A stretch of DNA of 45,358 bases from contig CAIMDZ010000171.1 in the NCBI GenBank assembly GCA_903839875.1, positions 1-45,358 on the forward strand, in the 5' to 3' direction. The stretch is from an uncultured Bacteroidota bacterium (lineage in GTDB: Bacteria > Bacteroidota > Bacteroidia > Chitinophagales > Chitinophagaceae). The position numbers and the translations under genes are program-made. The notes under the pieces were generated by a model that was given only the letters and a program-made list of their open reading frames with translations, made no database searches and was not told the DNA's origin. This document shows, piece by piece, positions 27,694-36,305 of the stretch (the stretch's first letter is position 1; each line of letters starts with the position of its first letter).

Positions 27694-28020
27694 AAGTAAA
27701 GATAATTTTATTCAAATTTAACCTTAAGTTCATATACGATTGCTATTTAAGTATCCACATAATGTGCATAAGTTCAGACCGGTAATTTGGATATTGTAAT
27801 TGGGAATTCGGATTGTAGTTATAATAAGGGACAAAATGACCCGTGACGCTGCTTTTTGACAAATAGTAATTAGGCATGCCAGGTATCGAATGCTATTTAT
27901 GACAATATACCACACTTGCGGTATATTGTCTGTTGTTATTGTTGGTACATTTAGCCCGTAACGCAAACTGTTTTCTTTTTCACAGTTCATTTGGTAGTAT
28001 TAATATTTAAAAACGAATTT
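27694..28020. other. divergent intergenic region with an 11-bp inverted repeat
   Basis: AT-rich region between divergent genes. GACAATATACC (27901-27911) and GGTATATTGTC (27920-27930) form a perfect 11-bp inverted repeat with an 8-nt spacer. This suits an operator or a leader hairpin for the 28021 gene. Nothing else is seen. Confidence 0.6.
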
Positions 28021-28485
28021 ATGAGACATTTACAATTTCTTGCTGTATTTTGGTTATTGATCCCGGTGGTTGTAAGCGCGCAGAAGGTGCCGGATGAAGT
28101 GCTCAATAAACTCATCAAAACATATACCGATAAGGGCATGATGCTGGAAAAGAGTTTTTTGCCAGATTTTAAGCGTGTTCATCCCGGTAACCTGATGTAC
28201 TATAATGTTTGCTACCCTGGTAAGAAAATAGTGGTAGCGACAGTAACTGCAGCAAAACCATCGGACTGGTATTTTAAGGTAAGTCACGGTGATCAGATTG
28301 CACCTAAAACTCACGTTTTGGGTGAAGAAGCCATTGGTGGCAAGCTGTATTATTTTGACTGGATAATGTCCGGGTTTCCCGCCACGTTCAGTGATCCATC
28401 TGAGTACTGTCTTACCATTGTAGCTTATGATAAGAACTCTATTGATTTGCCAGTGTATATGTATATATTCAGCAAGCCGATCTGA
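28021..28485 (+). CDS. Small secreted protein of unknown function
   Basis: About 154 residues from the ATG at 28021, chosen because it opens a clean signal peptide (MRHLQFLAVFWLLIPVVVSA, then Q); ten extra upstream codons are unlikely. The mature protein is mixed alpha/beta with no Cys clusters and no sorting domain. It includes LNKLIKTYTDKGMMLEKSF, NLMYYNVCYPGKKIVVATVT and PVYMYIFSKP. Probably periplasmic. No family recognised. It ends just before a long perfect palindrome shared with the convergent GerW gene. Confidence 0.65.
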   Translation: MRHLQFLAVFWLLIPVVVSAQKVPDEVLNKLIKTYTDKGMMLEKSFLPDFKRVHPGNLMYYNVCYPGKKIVVATVTAAKPSDWYFKVSHGDQIAPKTHVLGEEAIGGKLYYFDWIMSGFPATFSDPSEYCLTIVAYDKNSIDLPVYMYIFSKPI

Positions 28486-28497
28486 GTCTGAAATGAC

Positions 28498-28536
28498 TGA
28501 ACAAACCCTGCAGGCCAGGCCTGCAGGGTTTGTTCA
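28498..28536. terminator. perfect 19-bp palindrome / bidirectional terminator
   Basis: TGAACAAACCCTGCAGGCC and its exact complement flank a single A. The palindrome lies 12 nt after the stop at 28485 and 18 nt before the end of the convergent gene at 28555. On both strands the stem ends in GGGTTTGTT, a modest T-tail. Confidence 0.75.
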
Positions 28537-28554
28537 CGATATGCAACTCTACGT

Positions 28555-28935
28555 TTACGCGGTTGCAGTCGCTTTCTCCCTGCTTTTTTCCATTAGTTTT
28601 TCAATCAGATCAGGAGCTTTTTCGAACAGGGAGTTCAGCCCTTTGGATGAGCGTGTAGAAATAAATTGAATATCATTTCCGTTTGTTACCAGGAATCCTA
28701 CCGGCCCCATGCCGATGCCCGCACCTGCAGCCGCGCCGGTACCTTCGCCTTCAGCGGTTGCTTTGGCATTTCCTTTGCCTTCACCACCGCCGCCTCCAAA
28801 GCCAAGGCCTACAGACATTACAGGTACGCATGTAAATACGCCCAGTTGAAATTGCTGGCCAATAATAGTTTCAGTCTTTACTTCTGATTTCAAAAACTCG
28901 GACAGTTTGCCAAGTAGATCATTTAAGTTGTCCAT
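28555..28935 (-). CDS. GerW/YtfJ family protein
   Basis: 126 residues matching the GerW (YtfJ) family. An N-terminal helix (MDNLNDLLGKLSEFLKSEVK) is followed by the TIIGQQFQLG segment. Then come the glycine-rich GLGFGGGGGEG and GAAAGAGIGMGPVGFLV motifs that define the family. In Bacillus the protein is linked to spore germination, but it is widespread in bacteria that do not sporulate and its role there is unknown. The start overlaps the end of the upstream DUF2953-like gene by 17 bp, indicating translational coupling, the same pairing as ytfI-ytfJ. Confidence 0.88.
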   Translation of the reverse strand: MDNLNDLLGKLSEFLKSEVKTETIIGQQFQLGVFTCVPVMSVGLGFGGGGGEGKGNAKATAEGEGTGAAAGAGIGMGPVGFLVTNGNDIQFISTRSSKGLNSLFEKAPDLIEKLMEKSREKATATA

Positions 28936-29452
28936 ATTTTTTTTTATTGATGAATAGATGAAAAATAAAAGTCTTTATTATTCGTGCGAAATTGTTTTCA
29001 ATTTCAAGTATGAATATGTTTTTATCCTGGAAATTTATGTTTATGGTTTTGCAAGTCTGCCTGCTAAGCCAATAAAATCCGGGGTAAAGAATCCCATTCA
29101 TCTGCATGTTGCCTGAATCAATAGTGACATAACATTTATTTATTTTAAAACTTCTTATTAATTCCATAAGCAGGTTGAAAGAAAAATTCATTCTATTCTT
29201 TTTCTTTTTTACCGGACGTGGATTATCTTTTTTATGCTCATCTTCGAAAGGGTCAAATTGTTTACTCCATCCAGCTATCCGTATATCAATTATTATAGAA
29301 CTAGGCGTGAATAATAATCTTGCAGTTGCCAGGCGGTGAAAGCGAATTCCGTATAGCCCGCTGCTGCTGTCAATTTCAAGGAAAAAGGGTGCAAACAGAA
29401 AGTAGCTGAATACTATTGACAGGATAAGCAATAAGATGAGGATCCATATCAC
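28919..29452 (-). CDS. DUF2953-like membrane-anchored protein (YtfI-type)
   Basis: 177 residues with one N-terminal transmembrane helix (MIWILILLLILSIVFSYFLF), then a mixed region (FFLEIDSSSGLYGIRFHRLA) and a Lys-rich linker (PVKKKKNRM). A beta-containing part (NKCYVTIDSGNMQMNGILYP) and a C-terminal helix follow. The topology, the linker and the position directly before a gerW/ytfJ homologue match DUF2953 (YtfI). The sequence match is weak, so the assignment rests partly on context. It has a promoter at 29473-29503. Confidence 0.7.
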   Translation of the reverse strand: MIWILILLLILSIVFSYFLFAPFFLEIDSSSGLYGIRFHRLATARLLFTPSSIIIDIRIAGWSKQFDPFEDEHKKDNPRPVKKKKNRMNFSFNLLMELIRSFKINKCYVTIDSGNMQMNGILYPGFYWLSRQTCKTININFQDKNIFILEIENNFARIIKTFIFHLFINKKKYGQLK

Positions 29453-29472
29453 GAATTAACTGTTTAGGAGGG

Positions 29473-29503
29473 CAAATTTAGAGCTATTGATACCACAGCT
29501 AAA
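29473..29503 (-). promoter_or_regulatory. promoter of the DUF2953-gerW operon (TTTA-N19-TAAATTTG)
   Basis: On the minus strand, TAAATTTG (29473-29480) fits TAnnTTTG. TTTA lies exactly 19 nt upstream and differs at one base from the -33 consensus. The leader is about 15-20 nt. Confidence 0.55.
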
Positions 29504-29724
29504 TGATGCTAATCAAAGCTTGAAGTGATACTTATCAGCCTGAATTTATTTCCTCATTATAAGTAAATATTAAGTTTCAGAATGGACAGTTTATACAGGC
29601 TGATATTTGTGAAATACTACAAACACATTAATTTGATGACGGACAGGCTGCCTGGCGGAAGAAGGCTACTGCCCTCATTATTCTTTTGGTGAAACTACAC
29701 TATACGGTGATTTCGGTGTATAGC

Positions 29725-30486
29725 CTATGATATATTGCTGCCCGGCATGACGGACATTTTTTTGTTTAGCCAATTGGATGCCAGCAGGTAATTTTTCTCA
29801 GGGTAATAAATAAATAAACAGGTGCCATCCTTAATGGTGTTGATAATAGGCAGCGATAAATTTGAAGGAACAGCCGGGCAACCCCAGCTACGGCCCAGGT
29901 ATTCTCTCTCTTTTATGAATTTTTCGCTCACATAGTCTGCACCATGTACTACTATATCGCGGTCGAAAGCGGCATCGTTATAGCCTTCGTCCATGCCAAA
30001 CAGTCGGAGCGATGTGCCATGTATTCCATTGTAGGTTGTTCCGGTAACATAAAAACCGAGACTACTTTGATGTGAACTGTTGGTATTAGAAAATGACGTG
30101 GCATACTCTGTACCTGAGCCCTGACCATGGGCCACCCAGGTGTTGAACAGTACCTTCATATTTTGCAGGTCTATGATCCATAGCCTGTTCTGTGAAGACG
30201 AAAGGCTGAAGTCACAAATTGAGATGATCTCTTTCCCATCCAGCTTGCCCGCATTGCGCAGGTTAATGTAACCTATGTATGCCTTGCTAAATACCTCGTA
30301 AGACAGGCGTGCATGAGTGCCGAAATCAATTTGATTATAAACGCCTTTTATAAAGCTGTCAACATCTGTATTGCTGTTTGATGTCCCTGCTTTATGGGTT
30401 CGAAGCTGGTCTGCAGAAACAGTTCTGAACGGGGATGACAGCAACACAGCCAGGTAGGTAAACAAATGCATGATCGTTTTCTTCAT
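29725..30486 (-). CDS. Secreted murein L,D-transpeptidase catalytic-domain protein (YkuD_2-like)
   Basis: 253 residues with an N-terminal signal (MKKTIMHLFTYLAVLLSSPF). The domain contains DFSLSSSQNRLWIIDLQ, then AHGQGSGTEYATSFSN, SSHQSSLGFYVTG and IVVHGADYVS. The catalytic-type Cys is at about 203 in GRSWGCPAVP, and the partner His at about 181. This is the YkuD_2 arrangement (His...SxGCP). Such proteins are expected to act on peptidoglycan stem peptides in the periplasm. The 253-residue length is normal. A TACTTTTG box lies about 32 bp upstream (30518-30525 on the minus strand). Confidence 0.88.
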   Translation of the reverse strand: MKKTIMHLFTYLAVLLSSPFRTVSADQLRTHKAGTSNSNTDVDSFIKGVYNQIDFGTHARLSYEVFSKAYIGYINLRNAGKLDGKEIISICDFSLSSSQNRLWIIDLQNMKVLFNTWVAHGQGSGTEYATSFSNTNSSHQSSLGFYVTGTTYNGIHGTSLRLFGMDEGYNDAAFDRDIVVHGADYVSEKFIKEREYLGRSWGCPAVPSNLSLPIINTIKDGTCLFIYYPEKNYLLASNWLNKKMSVMPGSNIS

Positions 30487-31207
30487 AACCCTGTTTTATT
30501 ACTGAACTCAGCAACAACAAAAGTAGAGACACGGGACTGCAGGGTGACTGATGTGCGTTAACCAATACACTGATAGTTATCACATCGCCCGTGTTACTGA
30601 GTCAGCTTGTAATAGTATCTGATTTTCGTTTGTGTAGCACTGCGGGATTGTCCGGCGCGAGGTGGGCGGCCGCAAGGGCACGCCCTTAAATTATTTGAGC
30701 GATGAACAGGTTTCAGGCAAGACATCAGCACTGAGGAAAATTGCATGCCGGATATAAAAATATTGTTGCACACATTTTTATTGGTTATCAATGTTGCACT
30801 TCAAGTGGTACTGCAACAACTCTACAGGGAGAAGTGATCCGGCTTGCCGGACGAATTGCAAATGAGCTGGAAGGTAATGGGGGAATTAACTGGGATGTGG
30901 ATTTCAAGTTGATGGCGGACGCTTTTGTTGAATATGTAAAGCAGGGAAGACCTCTGTCTGTTTCTGAGCCGGAGGAATTAGAAAGGACCGTTAAGGCAAT
31001 AAAATAAAGGTTATGCGATACCGCACGAATGGCTGGATTCGGAGTGAAATGGGTGCTAAACAACCCCTTGCCGCTGAAACTTCCGGCTGTTGCTTACAAA
31101 CGATAAAGCTTGTGAAAAAAAACTGAAATAGGCGGGTTCCTACTATGTTAAGGTTTATTTTTATTAATTTTCCGTATTGGCGACCAAGTTATATAAAACC
31201 ATGTATT
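30487..31207. other. gene-poor stretch with a doubtful small ORF
   Basis: About 720 bp between the transpeptidase and the lipoprotein gene. It contains a short GC-rich patch around 30645-30690 (GGGCGGCCGCAAGGGC) that stands out from the AT-rich surroundings, and the weak ORF described separately. No RNA gene was recognised. Confidence 0.5.
30741..31007 (+). CDS. Doubtful small ORF
   Basis: 88-codon frame beginning with TTG. Its C-terminal two-thirds (EVIRLAGRIANELEGNGGIN, DFKLMADAFVEYVKQGRP) looks protein-like and helical. Its N-terminal part does not. An overlapping 30-residue hydrophobic peptide frame starts at the ATG 30745 (MPDIKILLHTFLLVINVALQ). This may be a decayed gene fragment; no family is recognised. 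Confidence 0.3.
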   Translation: MHAGYKNIVAHIFIGYQCCTSSGTATTLQGEVIRLAGRIANELEGNGGINWDVDFKLMADAFVEYVKQGRPLSVSEPEELERTVKAIK

Positions 31208-31654
31208 ATGAAAAGAAACTTTTTACTAATTGCATTTGCAGCAATTGCCGTAAGCTTGTTCCTTTCCTGCAAACATAGCAGCAATCCGGGCCCCGTAATT
31301 CCGGTAAGCTCGCCCTACACGAAGGATATGTGCGGGCCGCACCTTTTTCATTCTACAGAGTCAGGCAATGATCCTTCGCATGGTTCGTACTCCAAACACT
31401 ATGATACAACGTTGAGTATTACTTACGTCAGCGATGCCCTTGTTTATTTCGAAACAACTGAATTCAAATGCTCAGCAGCCACAGACACGATAATAACTTA
31501 TGCTGCTGTAGCGATTCCCGGCGGCGGCGACCATTTTACCATAACTTATAACAGATACACACACGGTATAGTAGTAAACTGGGGGCACAGTTACATGGAT
31601 CCTGGTGGGGTTGTCCATATGGGAGCAGACTCGGAAACGTGGACATCGCCGTAG
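31208..31654 (+). CDS. Small lipoprotein of unknown function
   Basis: About 148 residues from the ATG at 31208, which opens a lipoprotein signal (MKRNFLLIAFAAIAVSLFL then SCKHSS, with the lipobox Cys at about residue 21). The upstream codons in frame (from 31145) are not signal-like. The mature part has a PVIPVSSPY linker and a beta-rich region with Thr/Tyr/His (KHYDTTLSITYVSDALVYF, GGGDHFTITYNRYTHGIVV). Family not recognised. It probably sits in the outer or inner membrane facing the periplasm. Confidence 0.7.
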   Translation: MKRNFLLIAFAAIAVSLFLSCKHSSNPGPVIPVSSPYTKDMCGPHLFHSTESGNDPSHGSYSKHYDTTLSITYVSDALVYFETTEFKCSAATDTIITYAAVAIPGGGDHFTITYNRYTHGIVVNWGHSYMDPGGVVHMGADSETWTSP

Positions 31655-31781
31655 TTCCTTAACATCAGGAACAACGCGCTTGTCAGAACCGCTGATTTAA
31701 GCTGGTTTAATTGATTTCGCTGATCGGGTCTGGGGAACATCTGGAATAACGCTCAATGCTCGGCCATTTTGAAATTGATAA

Positions 31782-31871
31782 ACCACAACAGTAGTCGTTA
31801 TTGTTTTTCCTATCTTTGATGATATCGCGAAAGGAACATTAGCCAGTATTTTAAAACAAGCACAAATGTAA
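31782..31871 (+). pseudogene. hicA toxin 3' remnant
   Basis: The frame ending at the TAA 31869-31871 reads FDDIAKGTLASILKQAQM, the characteristic C-terminus of HicA toxins (KGTL.SILKQAG). Upstream the frame is cut off by a stop at 31779 and no HicA N-terminus or start codon is present. It sits 8 nt before the hicB-like remnant, the usual hicA-hicB spacing. Confidence 0.65.
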
Positions 31872-31879
31872 AAAAGGCC

Positions 31880-32093
31880 ATGAATAAATTTTTGGTGATC
31901 ATAGAAGAAACTGAAACAGGTTTCAGTGCCTACAGCCCGGATTTGGATGGATGTATAGCAACGGGAAGAACAAAAAAAAGAAGTGGAAGAAAATATGTAT
32001 GAGGCTACCCAGTTTCATATTGAAGGGTTAAAAGCGTAAGGTATAGAAATTCCCACTGCCCGTGCTGAAAGTGAAGTGATGGTTTTTGCGTAG
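31880..32093 (+). pseudogene. hicB antitoxin pseudogene (frameshift plus nonsense)
   Basis: Starts MNKFLVIIEETETGFSAYSP, then DLDGCIATG, the N-terminus of short (about 70-residue) HicB antitoxins. At an A8 run (31972-31979) one extra A shifts the frame to an early stop. Removing one A restores EVEENMYEATQFHIEGLKA in the other frame. A TAA at 32037 interrupts that too, after which the family-like tail GIEIPTARAESEVMVFA continues to a TAG at 32091. Two independent disabling changes mark it as dead. With the hicA remnant it records a lost toxin-antitoxin locus. Confidence 0.8.
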
Positions 32094-32239
32094 CAGGTCT
32101 GGCATTCATTTTTTGGAAGACTGCGGGCAAAGTGTTTGTCTGAACCAGAGATTAGTCGTGAATATGCTGATTTAGTGTTCTCGTGCTTTTGTAACATCCA
32201 CAGATTTATTTACAGTTCGCACAGCTTTGCCAAACATTA

Positions 32240-32485
32240 TTAACAACGTAAGTTGCGGGCGTATTCCTCTGCGGTATCGAGCAGATCGAATAAAAGGGCG
32301 AGGTCTGTGGCAAGCTAGTTGAGGTCAACGGACGGTGCATCATCTTCGTAAATGAGGTACCAGATAAGCAGGCTACGGAGGTTGCGGCTGAAGCGTGCGG
32401 GCTGTGTATATTGTATGAACTGTAGTATCTTTTCTTTGAGCGATTCGCTAATTAAATACGGATGGCCGTGTGTGGTTTGTTCCAT
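32240..32485 (-). pseudogene. Small Bacteroidota ORF with an in-frame amber codon
   Basis: The frame starting at the ATG 32485 encodes MEQTTHGHPYLISESLKEKI and ends at a TAG (32315-32317) after 56 residues. The same frame continues past the TAG with LATDLALLFDLLDTAEEYAR and stops at a TAA at 32240. The total would be 81 codons, with a continuous helical, coding-like composition. CAG to TAG (Gln to amber) is the simplest explanation. It is divergent from the XRE gene at 32578 and may have been its partner. Family not recognised. Confidence 0.6.
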
Positions 32486-32577
32486 GGTGTGGTGATTGGG
32501 AAGCAAAGATATTGAAAATGCTGACATATTCGTCAGCGATAAAGTAAAATACAATTGCGACTTTGGTACCACAGAAA

Positions 32578-32802
32578 ATGGGCCAGATACGCGATGAAAT
32601 ATTGTTGAGAAAAATTGCTCTTGGGTTGAAAAAACTAAGAGAAGAAAGCGGCATTTCTCAGGATGCACTTTACAACGATACGGATATTAATGTTGCACGT
32701 ATTGAAACAGCGAAAGTAAATATCTCGGTTAGCAAACTCTCGCGACTCTGTCAGTATTTTGAGATTTCTTTGTCGGATTTTTTTAAGAAGGTAGATGGGT
32801 AG
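32578..32802 (+). CDS. Short XRE-family HTH transcriptional regulator
   Basis: About 74 residues from the ATG at 32578; an upstream TTG at 32563 is less likely. It is a single helix-turn-helix domain of the Cro/CI (XRE) type: KIALGLKKLREESGISQDAL, YNDTDINVARIETAKVNISV, SKLSRLCQYFEISLSDFF. There is no sensory or catalytic domain. It stands next to a broken small gene and a dead hicAB pair, so it could be an orphan regulator or antitoxin of a decayed module. It binds DNA, presumably in the 93-bp divergent region. Confidence 0.8.
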   Translation: MGQIRDEILLRKIALGLKKLREESGISQDALYNDTDINVARIETAKVNISVSKLSRLCQYFEISLSDFFKKVDG

Positions 32803-33203
32803 GGAGAAGCAAAGGTCATCGGCTGCATAGCATTGAATGCCGTCGCAGACGGAATTTTATTTTCATTTCGCGATGCCGGCTTTGCCGAACATCACGAACA
32901 ACATGATAGAAAGGAAAAAAATCCGAGATCGAGATTAATATGGGCGATAAACCAGCAACAAGTTTAACGCAACGTCCAGCATAGTCAGGGTTTATTTTGT
33001 TTAAATATTTCCAAATTCTCGTCTGTTTTAGTTCCTTCACGGATTGCATGGTCATAATTAAGATTGTTATGTGCAATATAGGTATTGTTTTAAAAAGCTC
33101 CTCAAAGATATGTCGCACACGGGTGCCAACGCCACCGCAGCCCAATAGCAGTAATAAAGCCCGGACAATAAAAATTCAAATACAATAAACCCTCATTTCT
33201 CCG

Positions 33204-33211
33204 TACCTTTG
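33204..33211 (+). promoter_or_regulatory. -7 box (TACCTTTG) upstream of prfC
   Basis: CCGTACCTTTGCA fits TAnnTTTG in a typical Bacteroidota context and would give a leader of about 105 nt containing the palindrome at 33245. There is no clear -33. Confidence 0.45.
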
Positions 33212-33244
33212 CACACTTTTTGGAATTGGTAATTAGGGATTAGG

Positions 33245-33262
33245 TCCCGATAGTTATCGGGA
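33245..33262. repeat. TCCCGATA..TATCGGGA palindrome, copy 2
   Basis: Perfect 8-bp arms around a GT centre. Same core as at 9671-9687. It lies inside the predicted prfC leader. Confidence 0.7.
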
Positions 33263-33322
33263 TGGATTGTTTTTACTTAGCCCGTTACTTTTTACTTTCT
33301 AATACCTACTTTAGACTAAACA

Positions 33323-34918
33323 ATGAAATACGATAACGAAATAGCCAAGCGGCGGACATTTGCCATTATCAGTCACCCGGATGCGGGTAAGACTACGCTC
33401 ACCGAGAAGCTGCTGCTGTTTGGCGGGGCTATACAGGTGGCTGGGGCTGTGAAGAGCAACAAGATAAAGAAACATGCTACCAGCGACTTTATGGAGATAG
33501 AGCGGCAGAGGGGTATCAGTGTGGCTACGTCGGTGATGAGTTTTGAGTATAATGGTACGCTCATCAACCTGCTGGATACGCCAGGTCACAAGGACTTTGC
33601 GGAGGATACTTACCGCACACTGACGGCTGTGGACAGTGTGATACTTGTCATTGACAGTGTGAACGGGGTGGAGGAGCAGACGCGCAAGCTGGTGGAGGTA
33701 TGCCGTATGCGCGCTACACCGGTGATTGTATTTGTGAACAAGCTGGACAGGGATGGTAAGTTCCCGTTCGACCTGGTAGATGAGATTGAGAAGGAACTGA
33801 AGCTTTCTTTACACCCATTGTCGTGGCCTATAAATATGGGCAAGGAGTTTAAAGGGGTCTATAACCTTTACGACAGCAGTCTGAACCTGTTTACTGCCAG
33901 TCAGAAATCAACAGAAGAAAATACAGTACCCATACTTGATCTAAACGACGGTCTGCTGGACCGGAAAATAGGGGAGCGTGATGCCAACCAGCTAAGGGAG
34001 GATGTAGAACTGCTGCAAGGCGTTTATGGTCCTTTGGATACAAAGCAATACCTGGCAGCAAAGATAGCGCCGGTGTTCTTTGGCAGTGCGGTGAATAACT
34101 TTGGGGTAAAGGAATTGCTTGATACATTCATCAACATAGCGCCTATGCCGCAGGGCAGGGATACTGATAAGCGGTATGTGGAACCGGGTGAAGAAAAATT
34201 CTCGGGGTTCATCTTTAAGATTCATGCCAACCTTGATCCAAGGCATAGAGACAGGATTGCGTTTCTGCGGGTGTGCTCGGGGCGGTTTGCGAGGAACACT
34301 TATTACAAGCATGCGCGGCTGGGTAAGGACGTAAGATTCAGCAATCCATATTCCTTTATGGCTCGGGAGAAGGATATAATAGAAGAGGCTTATCCAGGCG
34401 ATGTTGTTGGGCTGTTTGACACGGGTACTTTTAAAATAGGGGATACATTGACAGAAGGTGAAGTGATGCAGTTTACCGGCATACCTACGTTTTCACCGGA
34501 GATATTTAAAGAACTAGTGAACAAAGACCCCATGAAGACCAAGCAATTGGAAAAAGGTGTAAGCCAGCTTACAGATGAGGGTGTGGCGCAGCTATTTACC
34601 CAGCATGGGGGCAACAGAAAAATTATTGGTTGTGTGGGTGAACTGCAGTTTGAGGTGATACAGTACCGCCTGCTGCAGGAATATGGCGCGGCGTGTGCTT
34701 TTATGCCGCTTAGTTTCTACAAGGCATGCTGGATAACGGGTGATAAGAAAGCCATTGAAGACTTTGCGCGCTTTAAGCAGAGTAATATAATGGAAGACAA
34801 AGACGGCAACCTGGTGTACCTGGCACAGAGCGAGTGGTTTCTGAATACCGAACGGCAGAATAATCCGAAGATAGAGTTTCATACGACGAGTGAGTTTAAG
34901 ACGGCGAGGGTTAGTTGA
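33323..34918 (+). CDS. prfC: Peptide chain release factor 3
   Basis: 531-residue translational GTPase that removes RF1/RF2 from the ribosome after peptide release; cytoplasmic. The G1 P-loop is [16 protein letters not shown]. Switch I/G2 is [11 protein letters not shown]3 [12 protein letters not shown], and G4 NKLDRD. The RF3-specific C-terminal part includes [20 protein letters not shown]. The length is normal and the ATG at 33323 gives a canonical N-terminus ([20 protein letters not shown]). The stop codon (TGA at 34916-34918) falls at the beginning of a GTTGATAG-type array. The gene is monocistronic. Confidence 0.96.
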   Translation: MKYDNEIAKRRTFAIISHPDAGKTTLTEKLLLFGGAIQVAGAVKSNKIKKHATSDFMEIERQRGISVATSVMSFEYNGTLINLLDTPGHKDFAEDTYRTLTAVDSVILVIDSVNGVEEQTRKLVEVCRMRATPVIVFVNKLDRDGKFPFDLVDEIEKELKLSLHPLSWPINMGKEFKGVYNLYDSSLNLFTASQKSTEENTVPILDLNDGLLDRKIGERDANQLREDVELLQGVYGPLDTKQYLAAKIAPVFFGSAVNNFGVKELLDTFINIAPMPQGRDTDKRYVEPGEEKFSGFIFKIHANLDPRHRDRIAFLRVCSGRFARNTYYKHARLGKDVRFSNPYSFMAREKDIIEEAYPGDVVGLFDTGTFKIGDTLTEGEVMQFTGIPTFSPEIFKELVNKDPMKTKQLEKGVSQLTDEGVAQLFTQHGGNRKIIGCVGELQFEVIQYRLLQEYGAACAFMPLSFYKACWITGDKKAIEDFARFKQSNIMEDKDGNLVYLAQSEWFLNTERQNNPKIEFHTTSEFKTARVS

Positions 34919-35050
34919 TTGGTTGATAAGTTGATAAGTTAATTAGTTGATTAGATGATAGGTTTCCGCCGTCGCTGACATGCCTTCGTTAATAGCCTCG
35001 GCAGTTGACAAAAAAGCTATGGCGGACGAAGGATAGGCTGATAGGTTGAG
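34912..35050. repeat. GTTGATAG-type array, copy 2, with embedded CCGTCGC/GCGGACG element
   Basis: Starts inside the last codons of prfC. Units of GTTGATAAGTTGAT flank an element that begins TTTCCGCCGTCGCTGA and ends AAAAAGCTATGGCGGACGAA. About 28 bp more sits in the middle than in the version at 42992-43031. Confidence 0.8.
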
Positions 35051-35205
35051 GAAATGTTTATGGGCGCAAGTCACTGGTCATAGGCAAATGAATCTTTTTA
35101 AAAATAGTTAATGTATGGAAACTAACTCATAGTTAGTCCGGTTGCTGATAGCGAAATTAATACTGGATTTTATTCTTATTTTTATGTTTCTATTACAGCC
35201 TGTTT

Positions 35206-36231
35206 ATGCAGAAAAGCATTGCAATTTTATTATCGGTTTTTTTGGTCAGTACTATTGCTCCCGTGGTTTCAGAAGCGCAAATGGGCCGGTACCCCGTGGA
35301 CAGGATTATGAAGAACGGAAAAATTTTCGATCAGCATAATTATATGCAGATACCACTTACTGCATCTGAGAATTACCTGCAAGGCGCTGTTAAGTCGGTT
35401 ACTTTTAAGGATATTAAGATTGCAGGTAATGGCAGTGCGGTTTTTAGAGTAATAGACGATTCGGGTTATATTCTTTATGACTCATCAGGGCGTTTGCTGG
35501 AACAAAAAACCAATAAACCAGAAGGAACTTATTCCTTATTTTGTACCTATAAATATAATGGGTCAAAGTATGAAGAATGGAATTGTAAACTTAACGGATA
35601 TACCACAATTGACTCAAGGAGTACCTTCAAATATAAGCAGGGAAGAATGATCGAAAAAGACGAGACAGATGTTGATCCCTACAAATCTGCTAAAGCAATA
35701 TACGAATATGATAAAAAAGGCAGGCAGGTGGAGGAAATACATTATGGGTCGGATGGCATAATCACTTACATTGAGAGCTACGTATACGATCATGAGGGTA
35801 ATCAGGTGGAGTTTTGTATGAGGTCGGCAGATGGAAGACTATTAAACAAAAGAACCTACCTGTATGATGATAACGGGAATAAATCGGAAGGTGCAACCTA
35901 TCGTTCTCACGATTCCACACATGCTATAAAGTACACCTTAAAATGGGATGATAAAAACAGGTGTATTGAACGGAATGATTTTAATAAAGAAGTTGCCCCG
36001 GCTTCAAAGACCTTATACAAATACGACGACAAGGATAATGTAACAGAAACCTTAACTTATAAACCAGATGGCACGATTGACGAAACCGCCTGGAATGCTG
36101 CTTATGAATATGAATTTGACGTTGCTGGTAACATAACCGTGTTTAAGTGCTTCAGGCTGCAAGAAGGCAAGCGTACACTTGTTCAGATTGTTGAATCAAC
36201 CTATACCTATTACACACCGGCAAAGATGTAG
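35206..36231 (+). CDS. Secreted YD/RHS-repeat-like protein
   Basis: 341 residues with a signal peptide (MQKSIAILLSVFLVSTIAPV, cleaved near SEAQ). The mature protein contains short Tyr-Asp-rich units (YEYDKKGRQVEEIHYGSDG, YVYDHEGNQVEFCMRSADG, YLYDDNGNKSEGATYRS, YKYDDKDNVTETLTYKPDG) spaced about 25-30 residues apart. These resemble RHS/YD-type beta-hairpin repeats common in Bacteroidota surface proteins. There is no large toxin domain, no T9SS signal and no lipobox, so a function in competition is not indicated. The start at 35206 gives the signal peptide directly. Confidence 0.75.
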   Translation: MQKSIAILLSVFLVSTIAPVVSEAQMGRYPVDRIMKNGKIFDQHNYMQIPLTASENYLQGAVKSVTFKDIKIAGNGSAVFRVIDDSGYILYDSSGRLLEQKTNKPEGTYSLFCTYKYNGSKYEEWNCKLNGYTTIDSRSTFKYKQGRMIEKDETDVDPYKSAKAIYEYDKKGRQVEEIHYGSDGIITYIESYVYDHEGNQVEFCMRSADGRLLNKRTYLYDDNGNKSEGATYRSHDSTHAIKYTLKWDDKNRCIERNDFNKEVAPASKTLYKYDDKDNVTETLTYKPDGTIDETAWNAAYEYEFDVAGNITVFKCFRLQEGKRTLVQIVESTYTYYTPAKM

Positions 36232-36268
36232 TGAGGGGAATAAGATTTCTATTAAAGTGAATATTACC

Positions 36269-36302
36269 AATTCACAGGAACTGGGGAAATCCCCTGTGAA
36301 TT
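36269..36302. terminator. hairpin between convergent genes
   Basis: AATTCACAGG (36269-36278) pairs with CCTGTGAATT (36293-36302). An alternative inner stem GGGG-AAAT-CCCC lies at 36283-36294. It sits between the stops of the YD-repeat and M28 genes. There is no strong T-run. Confidence 0.55.
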
Positions 36303-36305
36303 CTC

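Larger units (their letters stand above)
32803..33322. other. noncoding stretch upstream of prfC
   Basis: 520 bp without a convincing gene. It contains a CCGTCGCAGACGG palindrome near 32840, the -7-like box at 33204 and the TCCCGAT/ATCGGGA palindrome at 33245-33262. A 109-codon frame on the minus strand shows no protein-like features. Confidence 0.55.

Noticed and set aside
31972-31979. Programmed frameshift at the A8 run in hicB
   Set aside because: The restored frame meets another stop at 32037, so slippage alone would not give a full HicB.
32816-33145. 109-codon minus-strand ORF upstream of prfC
   Set aside because: Composition is not protein-like and it lacks family features or a sensible start.
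34920-35205. Coding sequence upstream of the YD-repeat protein
   Set aside because: The sequence is repeat array and unstructured AT-rich DNA with no coherent frame.
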